Source of the DNA: Bacteroidota bacterium
GTDB lineage: Bacteria; Bacteroidota; Bacteroidia; B-17B0; Aurantibacillaceae
Direction: 5' to 3'
Assembly: GCA_018267655.1 (NCBI GenBank)
Contig: JAFDYB010000016.1
Coordinates: forward strand, 1-64,000
DNA: 64,000 bases
In this document: positions 53,742 through 64,000 of the stretch, piece by piece
How the letters are laid out: each line of letters starts with the position of its first letter
Position numbering within the stretch: position 1 is the stretch's first letter
Notes under the pieces: generated by a model
Seen by the model: only the letters and a program-made list of their open reading frames with translations
Database searches by the model: none
What the model was told of the DNA's origin: nothing
Position numbers and translations under genes: made by a program

Positions 53742-55597
53742 ACTAGCATTAAAGGTACATTAAGCTCATGCCTCACACCCTCAATTGTTGTGCCCAATAA
53801 AATATCTTTTAATGTTTTGTGGCCATGAGTGCCCATTACCAGCATTTCACAGTTATACTCTTGCACTAACTTTGGTATAGCTTGCTTAGGATTACCAAAA
53901 CCCAAAACAATTTCTACGCTTAACCCTAAATTTTGGAGTTGTTGCTTGTAATTGTTTAACCTAACTACATCTTCTTCTCTTTCTAAATCATTTGCATGCT
54001 CGCCAAGCACAAAAGCATTTGCACTTTCTAAAACATGAATAATTAAGTAAGTAGCACTTTTTCCGGCAATTGTATGAGCTCTGTTAATTGCTTTTAAGTC
54101 ACTATTACTAAAATCTACACATACTGCTATTCGCTCAATTACTTTTTTATCATCAAAAACAATTGTTTGGTTTTTTTGATGAATACTTCTCTCTTTATAT
54201 TTATGTTGTTTTGAAACAAAAGGTGCAATAGTAATATAAAGCAATATTATAAAGCAAAACAAACACAATGGTATTAATGTAAACCCAATTATTAATGGGT
54301 TATAAAAAAATAGCATTTCTTTTAATTGCGCATAAACAAGATTCATGTTTAAAGCAATAATAACCCCTGCCGCCACCCACGATAAAATTTTTTGCCATGC
54401 AGGTATTGTAAATTCGCCCATTTTACTTTTATCACTTACAAAGTGAATAAGCGGAATAATGGCAAATCCTAGTTGCAAACTTAAAATAACTTGGCTTAAA
54501 ATTAAAAGCCGCTCTATGCCATTTTCGCCTGTGTATAACACTACGAGCAATGCAGGAATTATTGCAATTAAACGTGTAATTATTCGTCGCACCCATGGCT
54601 GTAATCTTAAATTTAAATAGCCTTCCATTACAACCTGCCCCGCCAATGTTCCTGTAATTGTACTGCTTTGTCCGGCAGCAATTAATGCAAAAGCAAATAA
54701 TAAAGGTGCCAACGAGCTCCCAAGTATAGGTTGCAATAGCTGATGCGCTTGTTGAATGGCTGCTACTTCATAATTCCCACTTTTAAAAAAAGTAGAAGCA
54801 GCAACTATTAAAATAGCCATGTTCACAAACAAAGCTAAATTTAAAGCTATTGAACTGTCAATAATATTAAATTTAATTGCTCGTTTAATTTCTTGTTTAT
54901 TCCTATTAAATTTTCGAGTTTGTACTAACGAACTGTGTAAATATAAATTATGAGGCATAACAGTTGCTCCAATAATTCCAATAGCAATATAAAGCGCTTC
55001 GTTGTTTTGAATAGACGGCGCAAAACCTTTCACAACCTCAATAACATTGGGCTTGGCAATTAATAGTTGAATAAAAAATGATATGCCTATTAAGGCAATT
55101 AAGCTTATTATAAATGCCTCTAACTTTCTAATGCCTTTATTAAGTAAAAACAACAAAATAAAGCTGTCAAAAACGGTAATAAGCACTGCCCAAATTAAAT
55201 TAATTTGAGGAAATAATAAATTAATCCCAATTGCCATCCCAATAACTTCAGCTAAATCGCAAGCAGCAATTGCAATTTCGGCAAGTAAATACAAAAATAA
55301 ATTGATGCTTTTGGGATAACTATCGCGTGAGGCTTGTGCTAAATCTTTGCCTGTTACTATTCCTAAACGAACACAGTGGCTTTGAAGTAACAGGGCTATA
55401 ACATTGCTCATGAGTAACACCCAAAGCAAACTGTATCCAAATTTACTTCCACCGGCAATATCGGTTGCCCAGTTACCAGGGTCCATATAGCCTACGCTTA
55501 TCATATAAGCCGGACCTAAAAATGCTAAAAAACGCCGCCAGCCCTTTTTTTCATTGGTATTTACACTTGCATTAACTTCTTCTAGCGATTTGTTCAT
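53738..55597 (-). CDS. mntH: Nramp-family metal transporter fused to universal stress domain
   Basis: A 619-residue fusion. Residues ~20-445 are an Nramp (MntH-like) transporter with about 11 helices; metal-binding motifs are DPGN (Asp39-Asn42) in helix 1 and MPHNLYLHS in helix 6, fitting proton-coupled Mn2+/Fe2+ uptake. After a short basic linker, residues ~475-619 form a UspA domain: RIAVCVDFSNSDLKAINRA at the start and MLVMGTHGHKTLKDILLG, with the G-2x-G-9x-G(S/T)-like nucleotide loop only partly kept (GTHGHKTLKDILLGTT). The Usp half probably senses nucleotide state and modulates the transporter. Monocistronic. Confidence 0.93.
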   Translation of the reverse strand: MNKSLEEVNASVNTNEKKGWRRFLAFLGPAYMISVGYMDPGNWATDIAGGSKFGYSLLWVLLMSNVIALLLQSHCVRLGIVTGKDLAQASRDSYPKSINLFLYLLAEIAIAACDLAEVIGMAIGINLLFPQINLIWAVLITVFDSFILLFLLNKGIRKLEAFIISLIALIGISFFIQLLIAKPNVIEVVKGFAPSIQNNEALYIAIGIIGATVMPHNLYLHSSLVQTRKFNRNKQEIKRAIKFNIIDSSIALNLALFVNMAILIVAASTFFKSGNYEVAAIQQAHQLLQPILGSSLAPLLFAFALIAAGQSSTITGTLAGQVVMEGYLNLRLQPWVRRIITRLIAIIPALLVVLYTGENGIERLLILSQVILSLQLGFAIIPLIHFVSDKSKMGEFTIPAWQKILSWVAAGVIIALNMNLVYAQLKEMLFFYNPLIIGFTLIPLCLFCFIILLYITIAPFVSKQHKYKERSIHQKNQTIVFDDKKVIERIAVCVDFSNSDLKAINRAHTIAGKSATYLIIHVLESANAFVLGEHANDLEREEDVVRLNNYKQQLQNLGLSVEIVLGFGNPKQAIPKLVQEYNCEMLVMGTHGHKTLKDILLGTTIEGVRHELNVPLMLV

Positions 55598-55819
55598 TTA
55601 GCTTACTAAAAATTTAATGTGTAAATTTAACATTATATATCAAGAGTAAATGAACGCTTAAATTTAAGGCGATTCATTAATTGTTTGCCCAATCAAATAA
55701 AAAAGCTAACTTTATGTTTAAAACTAACTCATACTGTACAAAAAAAATCAATATGTTAAATATATTTTATCATTTGAAAGACAAAACAATTCGTAGTAAT
55801 TTTAAACAATAATAACACA

Positions 55820-57820
55820 GTGAAAAAAAAATCTCTAATATTATTTTTAATACTTAATTTTTCAAAATTTATCGGGCAAATTAACCCACTCATCTATGAA
55901 GTGGCTGATGAAAATTTAAAAGACAGTGCCTTAATTTATTTCAATTTTGCACGAGAAAAACTAAGCAACAATCAATATTCTGAGGCAGCCTATTACCTCG
56001 AAAAGTCGAGTTTGTTTGCTAAACCTAATGCATACATTAATTATTTAATGGGAGTAAGCTATTGTTATGACGAAGCTAACTATCTCTTAGCCCTACCTAA
56101 TATAAAAAAAGCAAGTAATGTTGCACAAAACATTGAAGACTATAATTATTTTTTAGCCTTAGCTTACCAACGTATTGACAGTACTGAAAAAGCCATAAAA
56201 ATTTATTATAAAGAATTAACCCGTTCAAACATACATCCCGACTACAAAGCTGATTTGAGATTAAAAATAAATCAATGCATTCAACAAGAAAAATATAAAA
56301 ACAAAAAAAACAACGTTATAATAAAAAATATTGGAAAACCTATTAATACCGATGCCGCCGAATACACTCCACTAATAAATAGTGCAGATAACTACTTGGT
56401 TTTTACATATAGAGGCGAGCGTAGTTTAGGCGCAAAAAAAAATAAAAATATAAAACTAAAAAAAAATAATAACGAAGATTTTTTTGAAGATATTTTCTTT
56501 TCTACTTTAATAAACGATTCTATTTGGAGTAACCCACAACCTATTCAAAACTTAAACACCACAGGACATGATGCTGCAGTATGCTTAAACTCCGATGCTA
56601 CAGAAATGTTTATATACAGATACAACTCAACGGGAAAGGGTGATTTGCTTATTTCTGAGTTTGATGGTATTAACTGGAGTAAGCCAAAACTACCAAAAGG
56701 ATTAAATAGTAAAGAATGGGACGGAAGTGCGTGCTTTGTTCCTAATAGTAACAAAATAATAATTGCAAGCGAAAGACCCGGTGGCTATGGCGGAAAAGAT
56801 TTATACATGGCCGAACGCTTAAACAGTACAACATGGGGAAACATTAGAAATTTAGGACCAGAAGTAAATTCAAAAAAAGATGAAGACGCTCCTTTTATTA
56901 CGCCAGATGGCGAAATTTTATTTTTTTCATCAAACAATAACGCCAGCATTGGCGGCTACGATATTTTTAGAAGTGACATTAAAGAGCTTCAATTTAGCAA
57001 ACCATACAATTTAGGTGAGCCTATAAATACTGTAAACGATGATAAATTTTTTGTAGTATCTGCTAATGGCAAACATGCCTATTTCTCATCACTAAGAAAG
57101 GGTGGTTATGGCGATCAAGATATTTATACTGTTGAACCAGGTATTCCCGGTAAGCCTGTGCAATTACTACAAATAGAAGGATTAGTTACTATAGACGGGA
57201 AACCGGCACAAGCCAACGTTGAAATAACCGCCAACAATAACCGAAAAAAATATAACTCAACTGTAAAAAACAATAAAATTTCAGGTAAATTTTTAACTAA
57301 TTTACCTGTAGGCTTTAAATACAATTTATCTGTTAAAACAGATAAATTTCCTCCTATGCAAATAGAATTAAATGCCTCAAAAATTGACTCATTTGTTACA
57401 TTAAACGTATATGCAAATTTTAATACATCTGATTATGAAAATAAAATTAATGCATTAATAGCCGAGAAAAAAACAATAATTGAAAATAACAGATCTAAAT
57501 TTGACCTTAATAGTTTTGCCTCTAAATATGGCTCTTATACCACAGACAGCCTATTGTATAAAGTGCAAGTGGGAGCTTTTAAAATGGTTGAAAATTTTTC
57601 ATTTAATAAAGCAATTGGGCTTCCAAAAATAATTAGATATACCGATGACGATTATATAACCCGTTTTACAATGGGTGCTTACAAAACATACAACGAAGCA
57701 TTTGAATTGCTAAAAAAAGTAAACACCAGCAACAACGTAACCGATGCTTTCATAATATCAGAATATAAAGGGAAAAAGAAATTTTTATATCAATTAATAA
57801 ACGAAAAAATCATTAATTAA
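55820..57820 (+). CDS. PorE-like envelope protein: TPR, PD40 propeller, CRD, SPOR
   Basis: A 666-residue exported protein, GTG start. After a signal peptide (to ~18) come TPR-like helices (residues ~28-160), a propeller of PD40 blades (GHDAAVCLNSDATEMFIYRY, DAPFITPDGEILFFSSNNNA, FVVSANGKHAYFSSLRKGGY, GDQDIYTVE; ~175-440), a carboxypeptidase-regulatory-like beta domain (VTIDGKPAQANVEITANNNR; ~445-530) and a SPOR-like C-terminus (YKVQVGAFKMVENF ... MGAYKTYNEAFELL; ~575-660). TPR-PD40-CRD is the order of T9SS PorE, which ends in OmpA instead; here the peptidoglycan-binding tail appears to be SPOR. Followed by a small gene one base after its stop. Confidence 0.82.
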   Translation: MKKKSLILFLILNFSKFIGQINPLIYEVADENLKDSALIYFNFAREKLSNNQYSEAAYYLEKSSLFAKPNAYINYLMGVSYCYDEANYLLALPNIKKASNVAQNIEDYNYFLALAYQRIDSTEKAIKIYYKELTRSNIHPDYKADLRLKINQCIQQEKYKNKKNNVIIKNIGKPINTDAAEYTPLINSADNYLVFTYRGERSLGAKKNKNIKLKKNNNEDFFEDIFFSTLINDSIWSNPQPIQNLNTTGHDAAVCLNSDATEMFIYRYNSTGKGDLLISEFDGINWSKPKLPKGLNSKEWDGSACFVPNSNKIIIASERPGGYGGKDLYMAERLNSTTWGNIRNLGPEVNSKKDEDAPFITPDGEILFFSSNNNASIGGYDIFRSDIKELQFSKPYNLGEPINTVNDDKFFVVSANGKHAYFSSLRKGGYGDQDIYTVEPGIPGKPVQLLQIEGLVTIDGKPAQANVEITANNNRKKYNSTVKNNKISGKFLTNLPVGFKYNLSVKTDKFPPMQIELNASKIDSFVTLNVYANFNTSDYENKINALIAEKKTIIENNRSKFDLNSFASKYGSYTTDSLLYKVQVGAFKMVENFSFNKAIGLPKIIRYTDDDYITRFTMGAYKTYNEAFELLKKVNTSNNVTDAFIISEYKGKKKFLYQLINEKIIN

Positions 57821-57821
57821 A

Positions 57822-58199
57822 ATGTTTGACTCTCAAAAAGAAAGATTCAAATTATATTTAAGTGAAAACACTTTATTTTATGTAGTAGAAGTGTTTAATG
57901 ACATTTCGTTTAATATTGACGACATGAAACAATTAACGCAATTAGAAAAAAACATAAGTGGCGCTAAAAAACCGGTTTTAGTTTTGTGTCATGTTAATGC
58001 AACTACCGATAACGACTTACTCAAATTTTTAAGCAAAAACGAAAACAACCCATACAGTATTGCCGATGCATTTGTAATTACATCTCTATCCCAAAAAATA
58101 TTAGCTAATTTTTACTTAAAATTTTTAAAACCCGAAAGGCCAACAAAATTTTTTGTAAATAAAAATGATGCTATAAATTGGTTAAATCAATTTGCATAA
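57822..58199 (+). CDS. small STAS/DUF7793-like cytoplasmic protein
   Basis: A 125-residue protein with an alternating strand-helix pattern: TLFYVVEVFNDISFNIDDM, KKPVLVLCHVNAT, DAFVITSLSQKILANFYLKF and PTKFFVNKNDAINWL. It resembles the SpoIIAA-like STAS group of the phylum listed as DUF7793 (name from memory). The PTKFF...A..WL ending is typical. It begins one base after the PorE-like gene, so it is probably co-translated; a functional link with an envelope protein would be unexpected and is worth testing. Confidence 0.65.
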   Translation: MFDSQKERFKLYLSENTLFYVVEVFNDISFNIDDMKQLTQLEKNISGAKKPVLVLCHVNATTDNDLLKFLSKNENNPYSIADAFVITSLSQKILANFYLKFLKPERPTKFFVNKNDAINWLNQFA

Positions 58200-58396
58200 A
58201 ATGGCTCTCTAATAGATAGTCGCATTTGATTTTATTGTAATTTTGTACCCCAATATTTTAATTAAAACCCAAGTGAGCTATCAGCATAAAAAACATAGTG
58301 ATATTTTTTTAGGTTTATTCAATTAAAAAACAATAAAATTAAATTCAATATTTAAAAATTAGTAGTAAATACCTAATAATAAATTAATAATAGTAT

Positions 58397-58404
58397 TACC
58401 TTTG
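58397..58404 (+). promoter_or_regulatory. candidate -7 box for the DegT-family gene
   Basis: TACCTTTG matches TAnnTTTG; leader of about 14 nt before the ATG at 58424. No clear -33 element. Confidence 0.45.
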
Positions 58405-58423
58405 CCTATCTAATAAAATTAAT

Positions 58424-59632
58424 ATGCCCGGAACCGAATTATTTGGCGCAGAAGAGCGCAAAGAAATTGAAGATGTTTTATCAACAGGAGTACTTTTTCG
58501 TTACAATCACGATGCCTTAAGAAACAACCATTGGAAGGCGAAAGATTTTGAAAACGAAATTAAAAAAATTACCGGAGCTAAATTTGCACACGCAATGAGT
58601 AGCGGCTCTACAGCTATTGCCACTGCTCTTGCCGCTTCCGGTATTGGTACCGGTGATGAAGTTATAGTGCCGCCATTTACATTTATGGCAACAGTTGAAG
58701 CTGTTTTATTTATTGGCGCCTTACCAGTTTTTGCTGAAATAGACGAAACTTTGTGCTTAAGCGCAGAAGGAATTACGAAAGCTATTACGCCTAAAACAAA
58801 AGCGGTGTGCTTAGTACACATGTGCGGAGCCATGGCAGATATGGACAGCATTATGAAAGTAGTAAATGAAAATAAACTCATATTGGTTGAAGACGCCGGG
58901 CAAGCTTTTGCAGCTTCTTACAAAGGCACTTACACAGGATTGTTTGGAAAAGCAGGCAGCTACTCATTTGATTTTTTTAAAATAGCAACAGCAGGCGAAG
59001 GAGGCGTGCTAGTTACTAATGATGAAACAACATATAAAAAAGCTGATGTATATAGCGACCATGGACATGACCATATTGGCGCTGTACGTGGCATGGAGCA
59101 GCATCCTTACTTAGGATTTAACTATCGAATTTCTGAATTACACGCAGCTGTTGGTTTGGCACAAACTCGTAGAGTACCTGCTATTAAAGAAAAAAACAAA
59201 AAGCACAAAAAACTTTTAACAGAGTTATTGTCGCAGGTTCCAGGCATATCATTTTCAAAAATAGCTGACCCCGAGGGCGATTCTGCAACTTTTTTTAACA
59301 TGATGTTACCAGACACAGCCACCGCTCAAAATGTTGTTGGTGAAATGAAATCATCTGGCGTTGTTGGCTTTGATTATTGGTATAAAAACATGTATCACTT
59401 TATAAATCAATGGGATCATATAAAGGAAATGCGTACAGTATCTAAACTTCCAATTCAAATTATAGGCTCGCCCCAAGACTATAAAAATTTAAACTTACCT
59501 AAAACACAAGAGGTTATTGGGCGTCTAATTTCATTTGGAATAAAATATAAATGGACAGAAGATGATGTAAAGCAATTAGCTAACAAAATAGCTATTTGTG
59601 TAAACAGTGTAACAAAAAAAGTAACAGCCTAA
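58424..59632 (+). CDS. DegT/DnrJ/EryC1/StrS-family PLP aminotransferase
   Basis: A 402-residue sugar-aminotransferase-like enzyme. MPGTELFGAEERKEIEDVL, HAMSSGSTAIATALAASGIG, DEVIVPPFTFMATVEAVLF, VEDAGQAFAASYKG, and the PLP lysine in YSFDFFKIATAGEGG, then GFNYRISELHAAVGLAQ. Family members transaminate nucleotide-linked keto sugars or act as dehydratases; the extra HDALRNNHWKAKDFE and DHGHDHIGAVRGMEQH inserts differ from classical ArnB/WecE. No glycan-synthesis genes are adjacent, so the substrate cannot be assigned. Ordinary start at the ATG at 58424. Confidence 0.9.
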   Translation: MPGTELFGAEERKEIEDVLSTGVLFRYNHDALRNNHWKAKDFENEIKKITGAKFAHAMSSGSTAIATALAASGIGTGDEVIVPPFTFMATVEAVLFIGALPVFAEIDETLCLSAEGITKAITPKTKAVCLVHMCGAMADMDSIMKVVNENKLILVEDAGQAFAASYKGTYTGLFGKAGSYSFDFFKIATAGEGGVLVTNDETTYKKADVYSDHGHDHIGAVRGMEQHPYLGFNYRISELHAAVGLAQTRRVPAIKEKNKKHKKLLTELLSQVPGISFSKIADPEGDSATFFNMMLPDTATAQNVVGEMKSSGVVGFDYWYKNMYHFINQWDHIKEMRTVSKLPIQIIGSPQDYKNLNLPKTQEVIGRLISFGIKYKWTEDDVKQLANKIAICVNSVTKKVTA

Positions 59633-59667
59633 CATTTATTCTTTACAAACTTTAATTAAGCTTTTCA

Positions 59668-60489
59668 TTAATAGGATAAAGGCATGTTTTTACGTTTCAT
59701 AGGATTGATAGTTAACACAGGCAGGCTACTTATTTCAACCATTTTTTGACTGTCGCTGCCACTAAACATCTCTCCAAATCCAACATCGCGTTTATTCATC
59801 TGAACCAAAATATCGCAATTGTTTTTAAGAGCATAATCAATTATAGCATTAACAGGATCTTTTGAGGGAATTGATTTATTAGTACAATTTACATTTTTTT
59901 CTTTTATATATCGCTTCACTTGATTTAAATAGGGCAGCAATTTATTTTCATAATGCGAATCGCTTGGGTCAAACACGGAAACTAGCCGGATATCCGCCTT
60001 ATACATTAAGGCTAATTGAACAACCGATGGTATTTTTTCGCGCGACTCTAAAGTTAAATCTAAAGGAGCGCAAATATTTTTAATAGCCGGATTAAATGTT
60101 TTGCTTTTAATAGTAATTACAGGGCAAGGCGCTTTTGAAATAAATTTACTAGAAGAACTTTTTCCCATAAAACTCCTAAACCTCACATGAGGCTCAATGC
60201 CAACAACTATTAGCGAGCAATTAAGTTCCTCCGCTTTTTTATCCGATTCTTCGTAAATATCGCCCTTCTTAATAGAGTAGCTGTACTTTAAACCGCTACT
60301 TTTAAAAGTGGCCTCAATTGTATTTTTTAACTCATCTTCGCTGTGCTCTTGCTTTTCAGCATAAACATACATTATGTGTAGCGAGCAATTTGAGTGTTTT
60401 GCAATTTCAATAGGATAAGGCAGTACGTTTAATGATTGCTTTGAAAAATCAATTGGTATCAATATTATTCCATTTTCTAAAATATGCAT
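59668..60489 (-). CDS. tandem universal stress protein
   Basis: A 273-residue protein with two Usp halves. The first starts GIILIPIDFSKQSLNVLPYP, with SLIVVGIEPHVRFRSFMGKS and CPVITIK; the second starts KNICAPLDLTLESREKIP, with CDILVQMNKRDVGFGEMFSG and LPVLTINP. The ATP-binding glycine loop is poorly kept in both, so it may be the non-ATP-binding type. Monocistronic, convergent with the aminotransferase gene. A third Usp domain in the window sits on mntH. Confidence 0.88.
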   Translation of the reverse strand: MHILENGIILIPIDFSKQSLNVLPYPIEIAKHSNCSLHIMYVYAEKQEHSEDELKNTIEATFKSSGLKYSYSIKKGDIYEESDKKAEELNCSLIVVGIEPHVRFRSFMGKSSSSKFISKAPCPVITIKSKTFNPAIKNICAPLDLTLESREKIPSVVQLALMYKADIRLVSVFDPSDSHYENKLLPYLNQVKRYIKEKNVNCTNKSIPSKDPVNAIIDYALKNNCDILVQMNKRDVGFGEMFSGSDSQKMVEISSLPVLTINPMKRKNMPLSY

Positions 60490-60729
60490 AAAAAATATTT
60501 TGTCTAAATATATAACATTTTAAGCGAATAAAACAAATGTTAAGTCGATTTTTTTTTTAACAAACTTGTTTTCATAAGAACTATTTACATTTTTTTGATT
60601 TAAATCAAATCATAAAACAAAAATATCCAAACCTTTAACTTATAAACAATTTATTAATAGCTCAAATTGCGCTTTTAAATAAATAACGTTTAAAAAATCA
60701 CTACCTTTAAAGGCTAATTTATTTTTATC

Positions 60730-63700
60730 ATGTTAGATTTTTTAAAGAAAATTTTTGGAACTAAAAGCGAGAAAGACATTCAGGGTTTACAAGGAAAAGT
60801 TGAAGAAATTAATTCGATTTTTGAAAGTTTAAAATCACTTTCAAATGATGAACTTCGCAATAAAACAACTGCATTAAAGCAAAAAATTGCCGAGAGTATT
60901 AAGCCGCACACCGACGAAATTAAAATTTTAGAAGCCTCGTTGGATGGCGATTCCTCAATGGACATTCATAAAAAAGAAGATATTTTTAAAGAAATTGAAG
61001 ATCTTGAAAAGCAAATTGTAAAAAAAACAGAAGAAACTTTAAACGAAATTCTTGCACAAGCATTTGCTATATTAAAAGAAACCGCCCGCAGATTTAAAGA
61101 AAATGAAGAAATTGAGGTTACCGCAACCGAGAGCGACAAAGCCTTTGCTTCTAAATTTAAAAATATTGAATTAAAAGGAGCTAAAGCTTTTTATAAAAAT
61201 AAATGGGTTGCTGCAGGAAACGAAATTACTTGGGATATGATGCACTACGATGTTCAACTCATTGGAGGCATTGTTTTACATCAAGGTAAAATTTCTGAAA
61301 TGGCTACCGGTGAAGGAAAGACTTTAGTTTCAACTTTGCCTGTATTTTTAAATGCGCTTACCGGCAAAGGCGTGCATTTGGTAACCGTAAATAATTATCT
61401 TGCAAAACGCGACTGCGAATGGAATGGCCCATTGTATATGTTTCATGGTTTAAGCGTTGATTGTATTGATAAATACGAACCAAACACATACGAGCGCAGA
61501 GATGCTTATTTATGCGATATTACTTACGGTACTAATAATGAATTTGGATTTGATTACTTGCGCGATAATATGGCCAGAAGCGTTGACGAATTAGTTCAAC
61601 GCAAACACAATTTTGCCATTGTAGATGAAGTTGATTCAGTTTTGATTGATGACGCACGAACACCATTAATTATCAGCGGACCAACCCCTCAAGGCGATAA
61701 GCACGAATTTATGGAATATCGCCCACGTGTTGATAAGGTTGTAAACACACAGCGTCAATTTGTTCAAACCTGTATTATAGAAGCAAAAAAATTATTTTCT
61801 GAAGGTAAAGAAAAAGAAGCCGGAATACCACTATTACGTGCACACAGAGGATTACCTAAAAACTCAGCCTTAATTAAGTTTTTAAGCGAGCAAGGTGTAA
61901 AAGCACTTTTACAAAAAACAGAAAATCATTATATGCAAGATCAAAATAAAGAAATGCATAAAATTGATGCAGAACTTTATTTTGTTGTAGATGAAAAAAA
62001 TAACTCAGTTGATCTTACAGAAAAAGGCTTAGATTATTTAACCGGAAACACCGAAGACGCTAAATTTTTTGTAATACCAAATGTTGGTGAAGAAATTGCT
62101 GAAGTAGAAAAAAATATTTCAGACCCAAAAGAAAAAACAAGCGCAAAAGAGCGTATAATGCAGGAGTTTTCAGTAAAAAGTGAGCGCATTCATACCGTAC
62201 AACAGTTGTTAAAAGCCTATACCTTGTTTGAAAAAGATCAAGAGTATGTAATAGATGGCGGGCAAGTAAAAATAGTTGATGAGCAAACCGGACGTATTAT
62301 GGAAGGACGCCGCTATAGCGATGGCTTGCATCAAGCCATTGAAGCTAAAGAGAATGTGAAAATTGAAGCTGCAACTCAAACCTACGCAACAATTACTTTG
62401 CAAAATTATTTTAGAATGTATCATAAACTTGCCGGCATGACTGGTACGGCAAGTACCGAAGCGCAAGAGTTTTGGGATATTTATAAGCTAGATGTAGTTG
62501 AAATACCTACAAATAGAGCCATATCAAGATTAGATGCGCAAGATTTGGTTTACAAAACTAAGCGTGAAAAATACAATGCAGTAATAGAAGAGGTAGTTAA
62601 ATTAGTTGAAGCCAAACGCCCGGTGCTTATAGGCACTACAACGGTTGAAACATCAGAGTTGCTAAGCCGGATGTTAAAACTACGAAGCATAAAACACAAC
62701 GTATTAAATGCTAAACTTCACGCAAAAGAAGCAGATATTGTTGCTGAGGCAGGGCACTCAGGCACTGTTACAATTGCAACTAATATGGCCGGTCGTGGTA
62801 CTGACATTAAACTAAAAGCGGGCGTTAAAGAAGCAGGAGGTTTGGCTATTATTGGAACAGAAAGACATGAAAGTCGCCGTGTTGATAGACAATTGCGTGG
62901 TCGTTCCGGCCGCCAGGGCGACCCGGGCTCATCTCAGTTTTTTGTGTGTTTAGAAGATAACTTAATGCGCTTGTTTGGCAGCGAGCGAATAGCTTCTTTA
63001 ATGGATAGAATGGGATTAAAAGAAGGTGAGGTTATCCAACATAGTATGATTACTAAAAGTATTGAGCGAGCGCAACGTAAAGTAGAGGAAAATAATTTTG
63101 GTACTCGTAAACGTTTAATCGAGTACGATGATGTAATGAATGCCCAACGCGAGGTAATTTATAAACGCCGAAGAAATGCTTTATTTGGTGATAAAATCAG
63201 CATAGATATTGCCAATATGATGGGTGAGGTAGTTGATGCAATGCTAGAAGAGTTTCATGATGGAAAAGATTTCGAAAATTTTAATCTCGAATGCATTAAA
63301 GTGTTTGGGATAGAAAGTCCTATAAATGCAAAAGATTTTTCATCATTAAAAGAAGATGAATTAAGTCATAAATTGTTTGATGCCATTCAAAAACATTATC
63401 ACGAAAAAACACTATACATTGCACAACAGGCATTTCCTGTAGTACGCGATGTATTTACAAATCCAAATAATACCTTTGAAAACATTGTTACACCATTTAC
63501 TGATGGCATAAGAGGTTTACAGGTAATGTGCAATCTTAAAAAAGCGTATCAAACTAAAGGCATGGAAATGTTTAGGCAGTTTGAAAAAAATGTTGTTTTG
63601 TATTTAATTGACGATGCTTGGAAAGAACACTTAAGAGAATTAGACGACTTAAAACAATCGGTTCAAAATGCTGCTTACGAACAAAAAGATCCTTTGGTAA

Positions 63701-64000
63701 TTTACAAATTAGAATCATTTAATCTATTCAAAGAAATGATCATTCGCAATAATAAAGAGGTAATTTCTTTTTTATTAAAGGCAACAATTCCTAATGAAGA
63801 GCAACAACAAGCAAAGTTTACTAAAGAGCCGATTCAAGAAAAAAGAGAAAAGCTGCTTGAAACCAGAAACGAAAATACTGTTGAGGAGCAAAATGCAGAG
63901 CGTAAACCCAAACAACAACCAATTAGGGCCGAGCAAAAAATAGGTCGCAACGATCCTTGCCCTTGTGGAAGCGGTAAAAAATATAAACAATGCCATGGGC
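60730..64000 (+). CDS. secA: preprotein translocase ATPase SecA (3' end cut by window)
   Basis: At least 1,090 residues, running off the window. N-terminal [17 protein letters not shown], Walker [10 protein letters not shown], Walker B region [18 protein letters not shown], an insertion-bearing region after [11 protein letters not shown], motif [17 protein letters not shown], then [25 protein letters not shown] and [15 protein letters not shown]. The C-terminus reaches [19 protein letters not shown], the zinc-binding SecB/ribosome-contact motif, so only a few residues are missing. SecA drives Sec-dependent export of the many signal-peptide and lipoproteins here. A near-consensus TACCTTTA box at 60702-60709 precedes the ATG. 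Confidence 0.97.
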   Translation, partial: MLDFLKKIFGTKSEKDIQGLQGKVEEINSIFESLKSLSNDELRNKTTALKQKIAESIKPHTDEIKILEASLDGDSSMDIHKKEDIFKEIEDLEKQIVKKTEETLNEILAQAFAILKETARRFKENEEIEVTATESDKAFASKFKNIELKGAKAFYKNKWVAAGNEITWDMMHYDVQLIGGIVLHQGKISEMATGEGKTLVSTLPVFLNALTGKGVHLVTVNNYLAKRDCEWNGPLYMFHGLSVDCIDKYEPNTYERRDAYLCDITYGTNNEFGFDYLRDNMARSVDELVQRKHNFAIVDEVDSVLIDDARTPLIISGPTPQGDKHEFMEYRPRVDKVVNTQRQFVQTCIIEAKKLFSEGKEKEAGIPLLRAHRGLPKNSALIKFLSEQGVKALLQKTENHYMQDQNKEMHKIDAELYFVVDEKNNSVDLTEKGLDYLTGNTEDAKFFVIPNVGEEIAEVEKNISDPKEKTSAKERIMQEFSVKSERIHTVQQLLKAYTLFEKDQEYVIDGGQVKIVDEQTGRIMEGRRYSDGLHQAIEAKENVKIEAATQTYATITLQNYFRMYHKLAGMTGTASTEAQEFWDIYKLDVVEIPTNRAISRLDAQDLVYKTKREKYNAVIEEVVKLVEAKRPVLIGTTTVETSELLSRMLKLRSIKHNVLNAKLHAKEADIVAEAGHSGTVTIATNMAGRGTDIKLKAGVKEAGGLAIIGTERHESRRVDRQLRGRSGRQGDPGSSQFFVCLEDNLMRLFGSERIASLMDRMGLKEGEVIQHSMITKSIERAQRKVEENNFGTRKRLIEYDDVMNAQREVIYKRRRNALFGDKISIDIANMMGEVVDAMLEEFHDGKDFENFNLECIKVFGIESPINAKDFSSLKEDELSHKLFDAIQKHYHEKTLYIAQQAFPVVRDVFTNPNNTFENIVTPFTDGIRGLQVMCNLKKAYQTKGMEMFRQFEKNVVLYLIDDAWKEHLRELDDLKQSVQNAAYEQKDPLVIYKLESFNLFKEMIIRNNKEVISFLLKATIPNEEQQQAKFTKEPIQEKREKLLETRNENTVEEQNAERKPKQQPIRAEQKIGRNDPCPCGSGKKYKQCHG

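Noticed and set aside
1-64000. Defence system, prophage, CRISPR array or integrative element as the hidden system
   Set aside because: No cas, restriction, toxin-antitoxin, integrase or capsid signatures and no regularly spaced repeats were seen; mobile DNA is limited to the transposase end and the small GC-rich unit.

Overview
The window looks like a chromosomal segment of an AT-rich member of the Bacteroidota. Several independent signs agree: type IX secretion system (T9SS) genes (porX, porD, a PorE-like gene and a cargo with a C-terminal sorting domain), the long three-domain IspG, the Bacteroidota-type RNA polymerase omega subunit, Omp28, GWxTD and DUF6029 proteins, lipoproteins beginning MKK-/MKH- with a clear lipobox, and promoters of the TTTG / TAnnTTTG type instead of the E. 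coli consensus. I cannot place it below phylum level. No rRNA, tRNA, CRISPR array, phage or defence island was seen.

Layout. 1-320: 3' end of an IS1595-type transposase. 321-3538 (minus): TlpA-like thioredoxin, DUF6029-like outer-membrane protein and Omp28-like lipoprotein, read as one operon. 3680-11386: RecQ helicase, S46 dipeptidyl peptidase, a lipoprotein on the opposite strand, an M16 peptidase, and an HD-phosphohydrolase/CoaD-like fusion. 11383-21178 (minus): a long cell-envelope and cofactor cluster, bamD-rpoZ-(terminator hairpin)-coaBC-porD-GH92-ispG-lysC. 21196-28743: a membrane-anchored lipoprotein, then minus-strand U32/ferredoxin/queD, hmgA, infC, thrS and a cold-shock gene with a long leader. 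28744-29406: the only gene-free stretch over 300 bp; it holds a GC-rich insert bounded by 8-bp direct repeats and a decayed reading frame.

29407-45137: GWxTD lipoprotein, an AI-2E-type permease/DUF2461/receiver-AAA+ regulator operon, a MacB-like permease, a membrane protein with a spermidine-synthase-like domain, carbonic anhydrase, RlmI-like methyltransferase, lipoprotein MsrA with a coupled partner, RarA, a two-component system, and the end of the porX operon (porX-thioredoxin-like-tsaE-threonine aldolase, 46695 down to 43040). 46771-60489: HD phosphohydrolase and carboxyltransferase, small unknowns, a T9SS cargo, a 3-hydroxyacyl-CoA dehydrogenase, an Nramp-UspA fusion, the PorE-like protein with a small STAS-like partner, a DegT-family aminotransferase and a tandem Usp. 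60730-64000: secA, cut by the window end just after its zinc-binding tail begins.

Functionally the segment is dominated by envelope biogenesis and protein export (SecA, BamD, PorD, PorX, PorE-like) mixed with translation (ThrS, IF-3, TsaE, RlmI, U32) and coenzyme A/isoprenoid metabolism (CoaBC, CoaD-like fusion, IspG). All family assignments come from reading motifs by eye; no database search was run.
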